DNA from: Portulaca oleracea
Lineage: Eukaryota; Streptophyta; Magnoliopsida; Caryophyllales; Portulacaceae
Assembly: GCA_029582165.1 (NCBI GenBank)
Contig: CM055886.1
Location: forward strand, 26,536,669-26,600,668
DNA length: 64,000 nucleotides
Direction: 5' to 3'
The position numbers were made by a program, and so were the translations under genes. The notes beneath the pieces are model-generated. The model was not told the origin of the DNA. It made no database searches and saw nothing but the letters and a program-made list of their open reading frames with translations. Positions 9,682 through 22,069 of this stretch are shown piece after piece; position 1 is the first letter of the stretch; the number at the start of each line of letters is the position of its first letter.

Positions 9682-11466
9682 AAAATTATTGTGTACTCCC
9701 GCGGGAGTACACATCTGTCCATTACCCCCGGTTTCCTATTTACTTCATTTCCTTTTTGCACTTTTGCATTGTTTCTTTCAATTTTGTGTCTTTTTCATGA
9801 TGTTTTTCTGGGTAAACTTCTTTTTTATTTTATTTTTTTTTGTTTCATTTCCTTTTTTGCATTTATTTGCTAGGTAAACTTTTTTTCTTTTTTTCTATTT
9901 ATTCCATTTCTTTTTTTCCCTTTTCGCATTTTTTTCATTTATTTAGTTCCCCCTCCATCATTTCTCATTTATTTAGTCTACAAATTATTATATAACACAT
10001 TACACATAAGCACGTATTCTTTTGCACACCAACACATAGTCATTTACACATTACTACATGCTCATTTACACACTAGTATAAACTTCTTCATTTGCACACT
10101 AATAGATACTCTTTTACACATCATTACAGATTCATTTGCACAAGTGTGTACAACAATGAATATTAGTGTGTGAATGTATAAAAGGTAGTGTGCAAAAGTG
10201 TATGTGTTAATATGTATAAAATGAATGAAAAATCAATATTAGTGTGCCAATGTGCTAAAGGAATTAATAATATGCAAAAAGGGTTTATATTAGTGTGCCA
10301 GTGTGTAAAAGTTTACTGTATCAGTGTACAAAGCTACTAAATATTAGTGTGTAAAAGAATCAATATCAATGTGCAAAAAGATTCAATATTAAAGTGTCAG
10401 TGTGTAAACGTTTAAAAGGTATTGTGCAAATGTGTATGTGTTAATATGTATAAAATGAATGAATATCAGTATTAGTGTGCCAACGTGCTAAAGGAATAAT
10501 ATGCAAAAAGGATTTGTATTAATGTGCTAGTGTGTAAAAGTTTATTGTTCCAGTGTGCAAAAGTTTAACGTGTCAGTGTACAAAGCTACTAAATATTACC
10601 GTGTAAAGGAATCAACATCAATGTGCAAAAATGATTCAATATTAACGTGTCAGTGTGTAAACGTTTAAAATGTAGTGTGCGAAAGTGTATGTGTTAATAT
10701 GTATAAAATGAATGAATATCAGTGATTGTGTGCTAGTGTGCTATAGAAATTAAGAATATGCAAAAAGGATTTGTATTAGTGCGCCAATATGTAAAAGTTT
10801 AGTGTTCCAGTGTGCAAAAGTTTGATGTGTCAGTGTACAAAGCTACTAAATATTAGTGTGTAAAGGAATCAATATCAATGTGTAAAAATGATTCAATATT
10901 AACGTGTCAGTGTGTAAACATTTAGCATGTCAGTGTGCAAAGATACTAAATATTAGTGTGTATGAATCAATATCAGTGTACAAAAAGGATTCAGTATTAG
11001 TATGTCAGCGTGTAAAGGTTCAATGTATCAATGTGCAAATATACTAATTAAACGATCAAAAATAATAATTTTTAAATGATACCAATAATAAGTAAATCAA
11101 ATTTTGAGTTAAGTATAATGCATTAAGATTTAAAATTGGGTGCGTAGAAAATTCACTAAAAAGAATACATTTAAGGAAAATTGTAAGAATGTAACAATAA
11201 AAATTCTAAAAATATAACAATAAAGAATATTAAATATTTCATGCGGAAGAGGGAAATAATAATTGGAAGAAGAAAGGAAATGTCAAAATTGCATGTAGTG
11301 CAGGAGTTTCAAACCCGCAACTTGCTCTATAGTTAGGGCACCCCAAACCAACAAGCTAGAAACTTCTTTGTTGAAACATTTTGCAAAAGGTATTATTTAT
11401 TGCTATTGTAAATGGCGGGAGTAATAATAGGATGTGTACTCCCGCGGGAGTACCATATAAGATCCC
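9682..11466. mobile_element. Mutator-like non-autonomous element with palindromic ends
   Basis: Flanked by an 11-bp direct repeat TTTGACATATG (9671-9681 and 11467-11477), within the target-duplication range of Mutator-like elements. Near each end sits the perfect palindrome GTACTCCCGCGGGAGTAC (in 9691-9712 and at 11436-11453), followed inward by similar sequence (ACATC, then ATTAC and CCCG), giving inverted ends of roughly 50 bp. The interior is a T-rich stretch plus an array of GTGTGCAAA-type repeats. It lies inside the outer element at 9335-11980. No transposase is encoded. Confidence 0.7.
9985..11045. repeat. Higher-order tandem repeat array that inverts orientation
   Basis: From about 10145 to 11045, units built on AGTGTGCAAAAG-like motifs recur with a higher-order period of about 250 bp: the marker AGCTAC falls at 10332, 10584 and 10841, and its variant AGATAC at 10941. 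To the left (9990-10140) the same motif appears in reverse complement (TTTGCACACTAATA). The array therefore flips strand near 10140 and could form a long hairpin. Spacing is too irregular for CRISPR, and this is plant DNA. Confidence 0.7.
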
Positions 11467-11532
11467 TTTGACATATGTACAAGTAAGATTTATTTTACTT
11501 ACAGTGGTTGTCATGGTTGACAACCACTATAA

Positions 11533-11931
11533 GAGCATCTACAATGGTGAGTTTTAATTCGATTCACTGTTGACGTGGCATGAAACGAGAACGAAGTGAG
11601 GTCGTGTAGGACATTTTAGTGGTGAGAATGAAACTCGTCTCGCGAGAATCTCGCTTTCAATCTCGCGAGACGAGTTTGAAAGCGAGTTTGAAATATTAAT
11701 ATTTTAATCATATTTTTTTCTCTCCTCCTCCATCTCATTTTTATCAATATAACCAAATTAATTATATTCTTAAGTGGGACCATTTACTTTTTTTAATTAA
11801 TATGAATCAAACTCATTCTCACCATTGAAAAACCAACTAACTAAAAAGTTAAATTTTGACTCTTTTGATAGGAGTCCACAGATCCCACATCATACAATTA
11901 GTCAAACTCAAACTCACCATTGCGGGTGCTC
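11533..11931. mobile_element. Tourist/PIF-Harbinger-like MITE (399 bp)
   Basis: Ends GAGCATCTACAATGGTGAG and CTCACCATTGCGGGTGCTC are inverted repeats with few mismatches. TAA flanks both sides (11530-11532 and 11932-11934). It inserted into the right arm of the outer inverted-repeat element. Confidence 0.82.
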
Positions 11932-11980
11932 TAAGTGTGTCCTTGTAAATAAAATGTAAAACTAATTAAATGATCTAAAA

Positions 11981-13302
11981 TGAAAATCACGTGAGAAAGT
12001 ATCTTTATACATTAGGCAAGCATCTAGATTAGTCTTAAACCATAATTCTTTTTTAGGACATTCATAAACATAATAATTAATAATAAATTAGTGGGGTTGG
12101 ATTCAGATTTCAGGTGAGGTGTAATGTCAAGGAGGTACGATTATGGAAGAGAGATAAAGTTAATTAACAAAGTGGAAAATTAAAAGAAAGAAAAGAGATT
12201 ATGAAGTGTACTACTACTTAGTAATGAAGGGTTTAAGCATTATCTGGAAAGTTTGTCTTTGTACCAAGTACACACACATTTTGATGCAAATCCCAATCTA
12301 GGAGGCATTTTCTGACAATCCCAGCTCTTAATCTCATTCAACTTATGATCGAGTATTATTACTGTTAATTGTTAATTAATGTTTAATTGTTGGCCTATTG
12401 CCTACTACTTGTACTTAATTTCCTAAGTGTTTGCTGATTAGTGTTCTAATCTTAAGATTGATTGATAGAAGTAATAATAACAGCACATTGCCCTTGTGAA
12501 GGTAGATTTAGTTTTTTTTATTTATTTTTTTGCTTGGGTTTAACCTTTATATGTGTGTGTGCATATATATATATATATAATTTTATTTTGTCCAAAAAAA
12601 TAATAATTTTGTAAAGATAGATTAGACCCCATTAGTAAGTTGCCTGTTCAGAAAATCAATAGGGTTACCATAAGTTCAAGAAAATTGTTAGAATAAAAGG
12701 GCGTGCATGGTTCAATAGAAATTGGGAATCCTCAAAGTTTGAATTGCTAAACGATGTACCAGCATTCTATGACTTGGAGTTTAGTACATTATAGTATGAC
12801 ATATTTGATTGTAATAGTTCAAACATTTCAGTCGGTGGATTGTAGTACATAATAACCAAACTATGGCAAACCATCGAAATAGGTGAAACCAACTTGATGG
12901 GGATGTACTGTAATCCAATAGTTTCACATTTGATTTAGTGTGATACAATTTTAAAACTCACCTTACTATAATCTCAAAATTTAAAGTAAAATGCACTGTA
13001 ATCCAATTTCAAAAATATATCAAGAGATTAAAGGGCTAAAAATGAATGTCAGAAACATTGTAAAAGATTAATTTTTGTTGACTATTGTTTTTCTTTATTT
13101 AGTATTGCAGTTTGTTTCAGTAGCATCATCATTTTTTGCATCATATTTAAAAAAAATGCTAGAATGAGTATCCTTTAAAATTCAACATTAAAAAAATAAT
13201 AAAATAATTTGATATAAAAGGAGCTTATGGTAATGTTTCCATCACTGCATTGTGACCAAGAAGTTGACGTTTAAACAAAAAGCCGATCACAAAGTTCGTA
13301 GT
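11981..13302. other. Intergenic DNA, no gene seen
   Basis: AT-rich sequence with short homopolymers and a small TA microsatellite (about 12565-12580). No coding similarity, RNA gene or terminal repeat was recognised. Confidence 0.5.
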
Positions 13303-13310
13303 GGTGTATT

Positions 13311-14088
13311 TAAGGGTGTTCATTGGTCAAACTTGAATTAACACGGACTAGATTGGATAAGACCGAAATTCGTAATAGCAAAAAAGTTGGACTAAAGATC
13401 ATATTGAAAACAACCGCTCCCAACCAAACTAACCCGATATGATTAGGGTTTAAATCGGATCAACTCATACCGTTTTGGACTGGTTAAGATATTTTTAAAA
13501 GTTTTCTATTAAAATTTTGTAAAAATATTGATTAATCAATTAATGAATGTCCTTTATTAGAAACTATATTTTTTTCTTTTTGTTTTGTAAATTATTGTTT
13601 ATGCTGGGAAATTTTAAAAAGTATGAATTATAAAATTTTTAAAAATGATATAATGATATGATAGAATACATAACAATCTGACACAATTTGTAGTCACACA
13701 TAAATATATGCGAAATTGGTTAAATTTAATTACCATTTACCTGAATTTACACAAAGTTGGACTAAGAATCTAGGATGAATATACGCTAATATTTATCTTC
13801 AAATTTTAAGGGGAGGGATCATTGATTTAGGATAGAATATTCTTTTAGGTGATATTATGATAGGTGTGATTGCCGCATATAATATTATGAATATCTTTAT
13901 TAATTTAAATTTAAATTCTATAATAATTGGCTTTTTGGTCCGGATTCGGTTTTTTCTGGGTTTAAACCGACCCGGGCCGGAACCTAAAAACATAAAAGAT
14001 CGGTTACCATTCAGTCGGAGTTTGATCTGAGTTTTTTATCCGATTTTTTTTTTGTCAATCAATCCAGACTGAAATATGAACATCTCTA
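13311..14088. mobile_element. hAT-type non-autonomous element (778 bp)
   Basis: Flanked by a perfect 8-bp duplication GGTGTATT (13303-13310 and 14089-14096). The terminal inverted repeats are TAAGGGTGTTCAT and ATGAACATCTCTA. The interior is noncoding, with GACCGA and CCGGGCC motifs typical of plant hAT MITEs with Cg-rich ends. The short open frame at 13799-13993 is incidental. Confidence 0.88.
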
Positions 14089-14096
14089 GGTGTATT

Positions 14097-15400
14097 AGCT
14101 TCGTTTATGGAGCTTACCTGTGTTGTTTTGTTGTTCCAAAATTTTCACCCTTTGAAAATAACATCTCTTTGGGTTACTATTATTCTCTAAAACGAAAAAA
14201 TTAAAATAAATTTTATGTAGCTTATAGATAATTAATTGATGCGCAACATACTTATCCAACTTTAAAGGTATCAACAACACTACAAATGACAAATTGCATA
14301 CATATAGATGATCACAAAGACACAAATTGATGCCTAAAATTAAATACCAAAATAATATTCCTTATTTGATTTCATTATCATAATGGCCAACAAAGAAAGA
14401 GTAACATCAAAAATATTGAAGTTGCAAATCATTTAGCCCTCTTGTATAAGTATGTTGTCTTATTTCTTTGCTAAACCCTTTTTTATTGAAAGAGTCATTA
14501 TCCTGAAGATACTTGGTTCCCTCAAACTTGTGTCAAGTAAATAGAGTCAAACAAAACAGCTAATCTTCTGTAGGGATTGATGGTACATCAAGATTTATAG
14601 ATCTTGGTTGCATCATGTATCTATAATTGAGCATTGAGTAATATATGCAAATATTTATTGGGAATTGTCAAAGAAGACATGGTAAGTAAGTCCATAATTA
14701 TGCACATGATTTGCTTATTTTGCTTAAAGTATTTCAGTTGATGCAAATTCTAGTATAAAATCATCTCACGTAAACTTATGGTAAGGCAAACTCCTTAAAA
14801 AGTGATATTTTTAATATTATATTATGATAAATAAGTGATATGGGAATGACTTTTTAATACGAATATGATTAATAATTTATCAAGTCGCGACTTTTATTAA
14901 AGTTAGCCTAAATAAATTATTGGTCCCCCTCCCTATTCATAAATTGCCACCACAATATTATACATGTTACAATAAATTTATGGTTAAACGTTCTTACATA
15001 AAAATTATTGTTCATTTGAATGGATTTTAAAATGTGAAAATTCTGATGTGAATATTTTCACAACAATATATGTCCTCACTTCTAATTTGGCTGTGAATAT
15101 CCAACAGTAATTAATATAATTATTTAAATTGAACTTCTAGGTTAGAAATATTCCAATTATCTAAGGAAGAAGGAGAACTCAAGTTTTAAAGTCTTAATAA
15201 TTTTACTTATCTTCACACAAAGAAATTTATAATTCATGATTATAGAAATCGAATGCCATCGCCTCAAAATGAAAAGTCACCAAGATGTCGAATGACTTAC
15301 TACTATAGACCTATATCCCTCGCCTTGCCGCTGAGTTAGGCGATTTAAACTCCTCGCAGCGAGTGGAGAAGTTGGTGGGGCCCTCAAGGGAAAGGTATTT

Positions 15401-15446
<46 letters not shown>

Positions 15447-15968
15447 TTCCTTCAAAACATCCCATTAACAAACATTGATGAAAGTTAATGTTTTTTTTTT
15501 CTTTTGTTAAAATTGTAAGGTTAATTTATAGGTCGTGTTTGTTATGATCACTTTGGTTAAGTATTTACTTTGTTGGCCTATAATGTTTGCTAGTGTTAGG
15601 GTATTCCTCCCGCCATCCTACGATAGTTGTCTATTTAGTTAAATTTTCAAAAATCAAGAAATTGAATTAGTTAAGTACTGTGTTACATAGAAAGTTGTGA
15701 AACAATAATATTAAATTACTAGTATATCTTTCTTTGACTTACTTTTTTCTATCTTTGCTTTAAAAAAATTAATATAAAAAGTAGTTAGTTGAAAAAAGTT
15801 GCATTGAAATTATAAAACGACAAGTATTGTTGGATAAAAAAAGTTTGTTAAAATAACAACTATTGTGGGATAAAGAGAGTATTACTTTTGAAACATGGGC
15901 CTAATGGATGGATCTGCATAGCCTTCATTAAAGAAAATATTATTTGAGAATATACTCGAGAATGTCAC
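14097..15968. other. Intergenic DNA with an AT microsatellite
   Basis: No gene was recognised. An (AT)n run occupies about 15403-15442. The rest is AT-rich without clear element ends. Confidence 0.5.
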
Positions 15969-15973
15969 ATATC

Positions 15974-17410
15974 TGACAGGGCCGCAAGTGTACGGTGTAC
16001 GGTGTAGTACGTCAAGGTCGATTCCACATGGACTCAATCTAGCAGCACATTTAACTAGCACTCTACTTGATTGTTAAGCTAACAGGGTTTTGATTTGGAA
16101 AGGATTTAAGAAACTAATTAAGACTAATAGGGCAAGGAAATTAATCTAAGGTTCAATCAAGGAAGAAAGATTTCTAGGGAATCGCTTTCCTAACAACGAG
16201 TCTGACTATTAGAACTTAGTTCGCGCAATCATTCATTCAGTCAAATCAAGAACCGATAACCATATGAATTCTACTGCTCTTTCGATGCTAATAGAAATAC
16301 TTGAATCAACCTAAATTACAATTTTCGTATGCTTTTCAAGTTAATGAAAGTTTAAGGTCTCAAATTATCCGGTTATCAAAATGATTTCCTAGTTTGCTAT
16401 TCTTTTCTCAAATTTCACAAAACTAGGTAGAAAGGTTGGTAATCGGATTATCCTAATTCACCTTTAAGTACTTCTCAGGTTAATCTCAAATCACAAGCAT
16501 TCAAGACCTTACAAATACTCATGAACATGAAGAACACAACCTTCTATTGGTTCAAAACGAGAATTCAAGCACAAATTAAGAACATCCAATCAAACTACAT
16601 TGTTTTGGGTTGCAAATCCCTAGAATTCTAAGAATCTACTCATTCATTGTCAAAGAAGGCATGAAACAAGTTCCAATCATCATAACCAATCCTCAAAAAA
16701 AAAGAAGGAATACGAAAAGAAAGAACAAACTGCGAAGAATACGTCCCGTTGAGTCTTTCGATCCCGGGGGTGGAACCTTCTCCGCGAACGCCACGATTTC
16801 TCCTCGAATTTGGGTTCTTGCCTCTCTAGGTTTGATTCAATCTTGAATCTTGATTGAGTGGGTGAGAGTGAGCAATGGAAGGATTAGAGCTCTCTTTTCT
16901 CCCTTGGGATTAGTAATGAACGAACCTCCTCTTGAAAACATCCTTTCTCTTCTTTTAATTGCAAACGAAAACGGTCGTCGCACGACCAGCCGGACCACCA
17001 CGGCCCGCAGCTGCCCACCATGGTCCCTGGAGCTCGCCACGGTTCGTCCGTGGCCGGTGCTGGTTGCTCCGTTGCTTCTCTTGGCTACTGTACATGAAAT
17101 GGAACCACCACGGACCGTGGTCTTCACCACGGTCTGACTGTGGTAAGTACTGCCCTGGTGTTCCCTTCTCCGTTTCTCGTGAAATTCTTGCCACGGTCTG
17201 TACACCCGTGCAGGATGCCTGTGGTGTATTCGATCATGGAAAAAGTTGAGAAATGTTGGTGTTTTATCCTCAAACCTACAAGTTTCCATGAAAAACAATA
17301 ACACCAAACGTAATAGGAAAATTGGGATATAAACCAAGATCCACAATTAAGATTACCCCTAATCCACTATTAAAATCTCCTAAGAATATAGACACAATTA
17401 GCACTTATCA
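15974..17410 (-). mobile_element. Solo LTR, probably Ty3/gypsy (1437 bp)
   Basis: Flanked by a perfect 5-bp duplication ATATC (15969-15973 and 17411-17415). Read on the minus strand it begins TGATAAGTGCTAATTGTG and ends in GCGGCCCTGTCA, keeping the TG...CA termini. The end next to the CGATTCCACATGGA block resembles common plant gypsy LTR ends. No internal domains remain, so it is the product of LTR-LTR recombination. GC-rich blocks at 16960-17220 carry repeated CACGG words. Open frames across 16610-17346 lie inside the LTR and are not genes. Confidence 0.85.
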
Positions 17411-17509
17411 ATATCCTAGAACTACTCCAAATCACAAACACCTAATCGTATCTGGAAGGCAAAACTTTTGAAGAAATGTGCACATTGATGACATAAGGAA
17501 AGCTAGAGT

Positions 17510-17915
17510 TTAATAATCCCTATTTTGAGCAATTGGACAATAATAATTTGAATGTTAAAAATGTATGCCAATGGTTCCAAATTTTGAAAATTTTATTTTT
17601 CTGGACCACCACCGACTGTCTATCCTAAATATCAAGGATTTTGACTTGGATTTACTCCTAAAATAGTACAACACTTCCCTACGATTTTTATAGAATTTAA
17701 AATTTTTCTCCAAAATTTTTTGATTTTTTTTCTAATTTTTATGATTTCCCCTTTTATTCCTTAAAAATCATAGTAACCTTTATAGTGGCAAGAATGAAAA
17801 AATTAGAAAAATATGAAGCTTTAAATAACTCTAAAGTTAAAAAATGGAGTTGCATTTGATACCAAAAAAATACAAATTTTCAAAATTTGGGGCCGCAATA
17901 AGAATTATTAATATT
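17510..17915. repeat. Diverged copy of the (TA)n-associated repeat
   Basis: Shares order and wording with the three units at 20.3-22.1 kb (AATAATCCCTA, GGACCACCA, TAAATATCA, TACGATTTTT, then T-rich and A-rich arms), but is heavily diverged and lacks flanking (TA)n tracts. Confidence 0.55.
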
Positions 17916-18970
17916 CATTTTTTCATAATTTAAATAGTATATTTAATCAAAACTTAGTTTTACCTTCTATTTCAATGTTAAAGAAACCTCGATTGCGCAA
18001 TAGTATTGATGTCATTTGTATTGCAATAGCTTCGACAATAAAAATAAACGACGTACATAGATTTGAAGTAGATGCTTCAATGAATATGTCGATTTATTAT
18101 CTAATGACATATCGTCCAACAACTTTTTATGTCAGATTTTAAATCATAAAAGTTAACTTTAATAGAGGATATTGCACTATGTAATTTTATAAGAAGTATA
18201 AAAAAATAAAAATAAAAAAAGCTCATTAATTTTGTAGGGGACTATTGCATCATTCAATTCAAACGTCGATTTAGGGTGATAGGTAGTTAGAAATGTTTTT
18301 TTTCGGTGACAAGAGACATTTCTGGTCATTCAATGGGGGCTTTGGGCCTATTGTTCCCCCTATATATATATGTCCCTTTATCATTAAATTGATTCTCATG
18401 TTAAAATAGAGTATTTTTGGATATAATGAACTCAAGATTTAGAAATTATTTACTGCCCATTAGTTCATGGAAAAAAAAAAACAGAGGAGCAGGTTTAATG
18501 AATCATTTTACTTTTGTCTATTACAATCTAAATTGAAAAAAAAAATATCTTTCAACTATATAACCAGATTATAGACATATTTTAAAATTATTTAATTCAT
18601 TAAACATGTAAAATGATCACATCTAGCCACCTACAATACAATAAGCTAGATATGAATTTTAAAGTATTGAATTTAATTTGATTTGGGCATGAAGAGTAGT
18701 CAATTTCTCATTTAACAAAGAAATCATAATGAGATAGTTGATGTAGCTAGCAAATTAAAGCATGAATGCAAAAGGAGTAGGTTGGCAATATATACTATGG
18801 TAATGTAGAACATATATATGGAGTTTCTCTTTCACAATTGGTGGTGCCAACTAGAAAGGGGGGGGGGGGCATATATGGTCTATGAATTAGCATATTTGGT
18901 GGGAATATCCTATACACAAATTCAACCACCCATGTCTTCCCATCCTACCTAATTATCATTTCAACCATTT
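17916..18970. other. Intergenic DNA, no gene seen
   Basis: AT-rich sequence with a short TA run near 18361 and a G homopolymer near 18860. No coding or RNA gene was recognised. Confidence 0.45.
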
Positions 18971-18974
18971 ATTA

Positions 18975-19115
18975 GGTGCATCCGGAGCATGTGCTCCAAA
19001 TACTATGTTTGTTCATCTACATATATTAGGTTGTTCACCCACATATATTAGGTTGTTCACTCTGATTATTATGATTGTTCACTAATAAAGATCTGGAGCA
19101 CATGTTTCGGGTGCA
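18975..19115. mobile_element. Small inverted-repeat element (~140 bp)
   Basis: The ends TGCATCCGGAGCATGTGCTCC and the complement of GGAGCACATGTTTCGGGTGCA are inverted repeats over about 21 bp with a few mismatches. The interior contains repeated GTTCAC words. No target duplication was resolved, so the superfamily is open. Confidence 0.55.
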
Positions 19116-19166
19116 TTTAATATATATTGTATCATTTCCCCTACTGTAGTATTACAAGAACATGTA

Positions 19167-19409
19167 CTCCCTCCGTTTTTATTTATTTATGTATTTTAGG
19201 AAATTGTGTCAAAAACTTTGATCGTTAATATCTTAGTTTATATAATGATTCATCATATAAAATTGATGTTGTTAGATTCGTAATAAAAAATATTATTATA
19301 AAAGTATAATATAATAATATTATATTCTTTTATAAAAATCTTATATGAGAAATTATTTATTACAGATTGAACTTGAAAAATGTAAATGACATAAAAAAAA
19401 CGGAGGGAG
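19167..19409. mobile_element. Stowaway (Tc1/mariner-type) MITE
   Basis: The ends CTCCCTCCGTTTTTATTT and AAAAACGGAGGGAG are the diagnostic plant Stowaway inverted repeats. TA flanks both sides (19165-19166 and 19410-19411). The interior is AT-rich and noncoding. A diverged, end-less relative of the interior seems to follow at about 19440-19650. Confidence 0.93.
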
Positions 19410-20271
19410 TATTTGTACCTAGTATAATATTATTTATTACTTTTGAAAATTATGTTATCAAATTTTTAAAAAATTTTCTATAAGTTTTTCAATATATACA
19501 ATGACTTGTTATATAAAATTATTACCACTAGATTTACAACGAAAAATATTATCCTAAAAGTATAATAGTGTTATTGTTAATAAAATATTAAATAAAAAAT
19601 TGATCAAAAAGTGACATTAGCGACGGTAATAGTCATTAATTTAAGGGATAAATAATATGGAATATTGGATGAGTAATAAGTTTATTTGATTATTTCACAC
19701 AATTTAAAGGAGAAAATTATCATGTCATTGACAAATGATGTCAGTAAGAATCTACTAAATGAATTTTCAACTTAACAAAGAGTTTTTGAAAATTTTGTGA
19801 ATCTTTTGGAATCAGTCTCTTCATGAATAATTATTACATAGATATAAACTTATGACATTTGAATCTGCCCTAACCCAGAGCATAGGATCCATGTTCAGAC
19901 TTATTTTGTGAAAATTATGGAACTTTGAGATTATAATATGGTGGATTTTTCTCAATCTTATCATTTATATATGCATTGTTGATTGATGTTGCTTGTTATT
20001 ACATATTGATGGTGCCATTTTTGTAAATAGATTTGCAACTTTAAAAGGTCTTTGGCAAGTACATGAGGATATCAATTATTGTACAGTACTATGGGATACC
20101 AAGTATGCAATGGGAATATCAAATATTGTGATGTCTTCCAAGATGCTAGCTACTTAATATTCTTGAGTAAAACATTGATGTTTCCCTTGTATATTTGATA
20201 TCCCCGAGGACAATATTTAATGTTCCTATGATATCCAATTATACTCACATGTTCACTAAAATATCATGCTC

Positions 20272-20275
<4 letters not shown>

Positions 20276-20331
<56 letters not shown>

Positions 20332-20339
20332 AATATATA
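20276..20339. repeat. (AT)n microsatellite
   Basis: An almost pure AT dinucleotide run on the left border of the first of three related units. Confidence 0.9.
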
Positions 20340-20871
20340 TGGAAATTGGATTCTAATAATCCCTACTTTTGCAAATTGGATACCAATAATCCCTACTTTC
20401 AATATGTATTCTGGTGGTCCAAAAAAAAAATTATATTGTAGTGGGACATAATCGAGAGTATACCCTAAATATCATAGATTTTGTGTTGCATTTGATTCAA
20501 AATTTTGTATAACACTTTACTACGATTTTTAATGAATTTACAGAATTTCTCTCAATTTTTTTCAATTATTTTTCTATTTTTTATGATTTTTTTTTTCAAT
20601 TTATTCCTTTTAAAAATCATAATAATTGCTCGGAATCTCAAAAAAATAATTTAAAAAAATGTTTTAAGAACTACTTTTCATTATCTATTTTGGGGTAGGA
20701 ATGAAAAAACAAAAACAATATGGGGTAGACATGAAAAAAATAAAAAGAATGTGGTGATGGATTTGGTACCACTACAATACAATTTTTTTTTTTTGGACCA
20801 CCAGAATACAAATTTGAAGTAGGGATTATTGCCATCCAATTTGCAAAAGTAGAGATTATTATAATCCAATT

Positions 20872-20876
<5 letters not shown>
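20340..20876. mobile_element. (TA)n-flanked MITE-like unit, copy A
   Basis: The unit begins GGAAATTGGATTCTAATAATC and ends in the near complement (ATTATTATAATCCAATTTACA). A (TA)n tract lies on each side. The interior carries TGGTGGTCC near the left and GGACCACCA near the right, plus a conserved TAAATATCATAGATTTTG block. No protein is encoded. The pattern resembles the rice Micron family, which sits inside (TA)n microsatellites, though identity with it is not claimed. Confidence 0.7.

Positions 20877-20928
<52 letters not shown>
20877..20928. repeat. (TA)n microsatellite between units A and B
   Basis: A pure TA run of about 52 bp separating two copies of the same unit. Confidence 0.9.
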
Positions 20929-20931
<3 letters not shown>

Positions 20932-21453
20932 ATCATTGGATTCAAATAATCCTTACTTTCACCAATTGACGATAATGGTGGGTCACTTTCAGATTTGTAT
21001 TCAGTGGTCCAAAAAATAAAATTGGATTGTAGTGGGATATTTTCGAAAGAATCATAGATTTTGTGTTGCATTTGATTCAAAACTTAGTATAAACACTTTA
21101 CAATGATTTTTAATGAATTTACAGCGTTTCCCCCAAATTTTTTTTTATTTTTTACTATTTTTTACAATTTTTTCACTTTTATTATTTTTAAAAAATCATA
21201 ATAATTATTCGGAGTCTCAAAAAATTAATTTAAAAAATGTTTTAGAAACTACAATTCATTACTTTCTAGGGGCATGAACGAAAAAACAAAAACAATATAG
21301 TGTAGGAATGAAAAAAATAAGAAGAATGTGGAGGTGGATTTGGTACCACTACAATCCAATTTTATTTATTTTGGACCACCATAATACAAAGTGAAAGTAC
21401 GGTCCACCATTGTCCAATTGGTGAAAGTAGGGATTATTAGAATCCAATTATCC
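20929..21453. mobile_element. (TA)n-flanked MITE-like unit, copy B
   Basis: Begins GGATCATTGGATTCAAATAAT and ends ATTAGAATCCAATTATCC, clearly inverted. It also contains an inner inverted pair around CACCAATTG and CAATTGGTG. Same internal block order as copies A and C. Confidence 0.75.

Positions 21454-21509
<56 letters not shown>
21454..21509. repeat. Compound (TA)n(TG)n microsatellite between units B and C
   Basis: A TA run passes into a (GT)n run and returns to TATATA before copy C begins. Confidence 0.88.
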
Positions 21510-22052
21510 GGAGAACTGGATTTTGACAATCCCTACTTTCTCAATTGGACAGCAATAATACATACTATCAATTTGGATTCTGGTGGTCCAAAAATAAATC
21601 AAATTGGATTGTAGTGGGACATCATCGAGAGTATACTCTAAATATCATAGATTTTGTGTTGCGTTTGATTCAAAACTTAGTATAACACTTTACCATGATT
21701 TAATTTTAATGAATTTACGGCGTTTCTCCCAATTTTTTCCATTTTTTTTTACGATTTTTTATGATTTTTTCACTTTTAATCCTTTTAAAAAATCAAAATA
21801 ATTACTCGGAGTTTCAAAAAAATAATTTAAAATTTGTTTTAGTAACTATACTTCATTACCTTTTTTGGGAGCAGAAATGAAAAAAACAAAAACAATATTG
21901 GGTATGAAATAAAAAATAAAAAGAATTTGAAAGTTGATTTGGTACCACTACAATACACTTTTATTTTTTTTGGACCACCAGAATACAAACTGAAAGTAGG
22001 AATTATCGCCATCCAATTTGCAAAAGTTGGGATTATTATAATCCAATTTTCA
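21510..22052. mobile_element. (TA)n-flanked MITE-like unit, copy C
   Basis: Starts GAGAACTGGATTTTGACAATC and ends ATTATTATAATCCAATTTTC, followed by another (TA)n tract (22053-22069). The interior parallels copies A and B (TGGTGGTCC ... GGACCACCA). Confidence 0.72.
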
Positions 22053-22069
22053 TATATATATATATATAG

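Larger units (their letters stand above)
9335..11980. mobile_element. Outer inverted-repeat element with palindromic arms
   Basis: The left arm (9368-9399) and the inverted right arm (11498-11533) share CTTATAGTGGTTGTCAACC and continue into GACAACC, so each arm is itself a hairpin. On the right the arm is split by the MITE at 11533-11931. Beyond that MITE the similarity resumes (about 11935-11975 against the complement of 9335-9367), including ATCATTT and AATTAG blocks. The original element therefore had imperfect inverted ends of about 60 bp. No coding sequence or target duplication was recognised. Confidence 0.6.

Noticed and set aside
9679..9877. Two short open frames with hydrophobic translation
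   Set aside because: The DNA is a T homopolymer-rich stretch inside a non-autonomous element.
9985..11045. Possible CRISPR-like array
   Set aside because: Units are contiguous, diverged and variable in length without unique spacers, and the rest of the window is plant DNA.
11290..11370. tRNA-like stretch with TTTCAAACCCGC
   Set aside because: No cloverleaf could be built; the motif is common in plant Mutator-like repeats and lies inside such an element.
16610..17346. Open frames up to 169 codons on both strands
   Set aside because: All fall inside the solo LTR with TSD ATATC; the longest is GC-rich low-complexity sequence and has no recognised domain.
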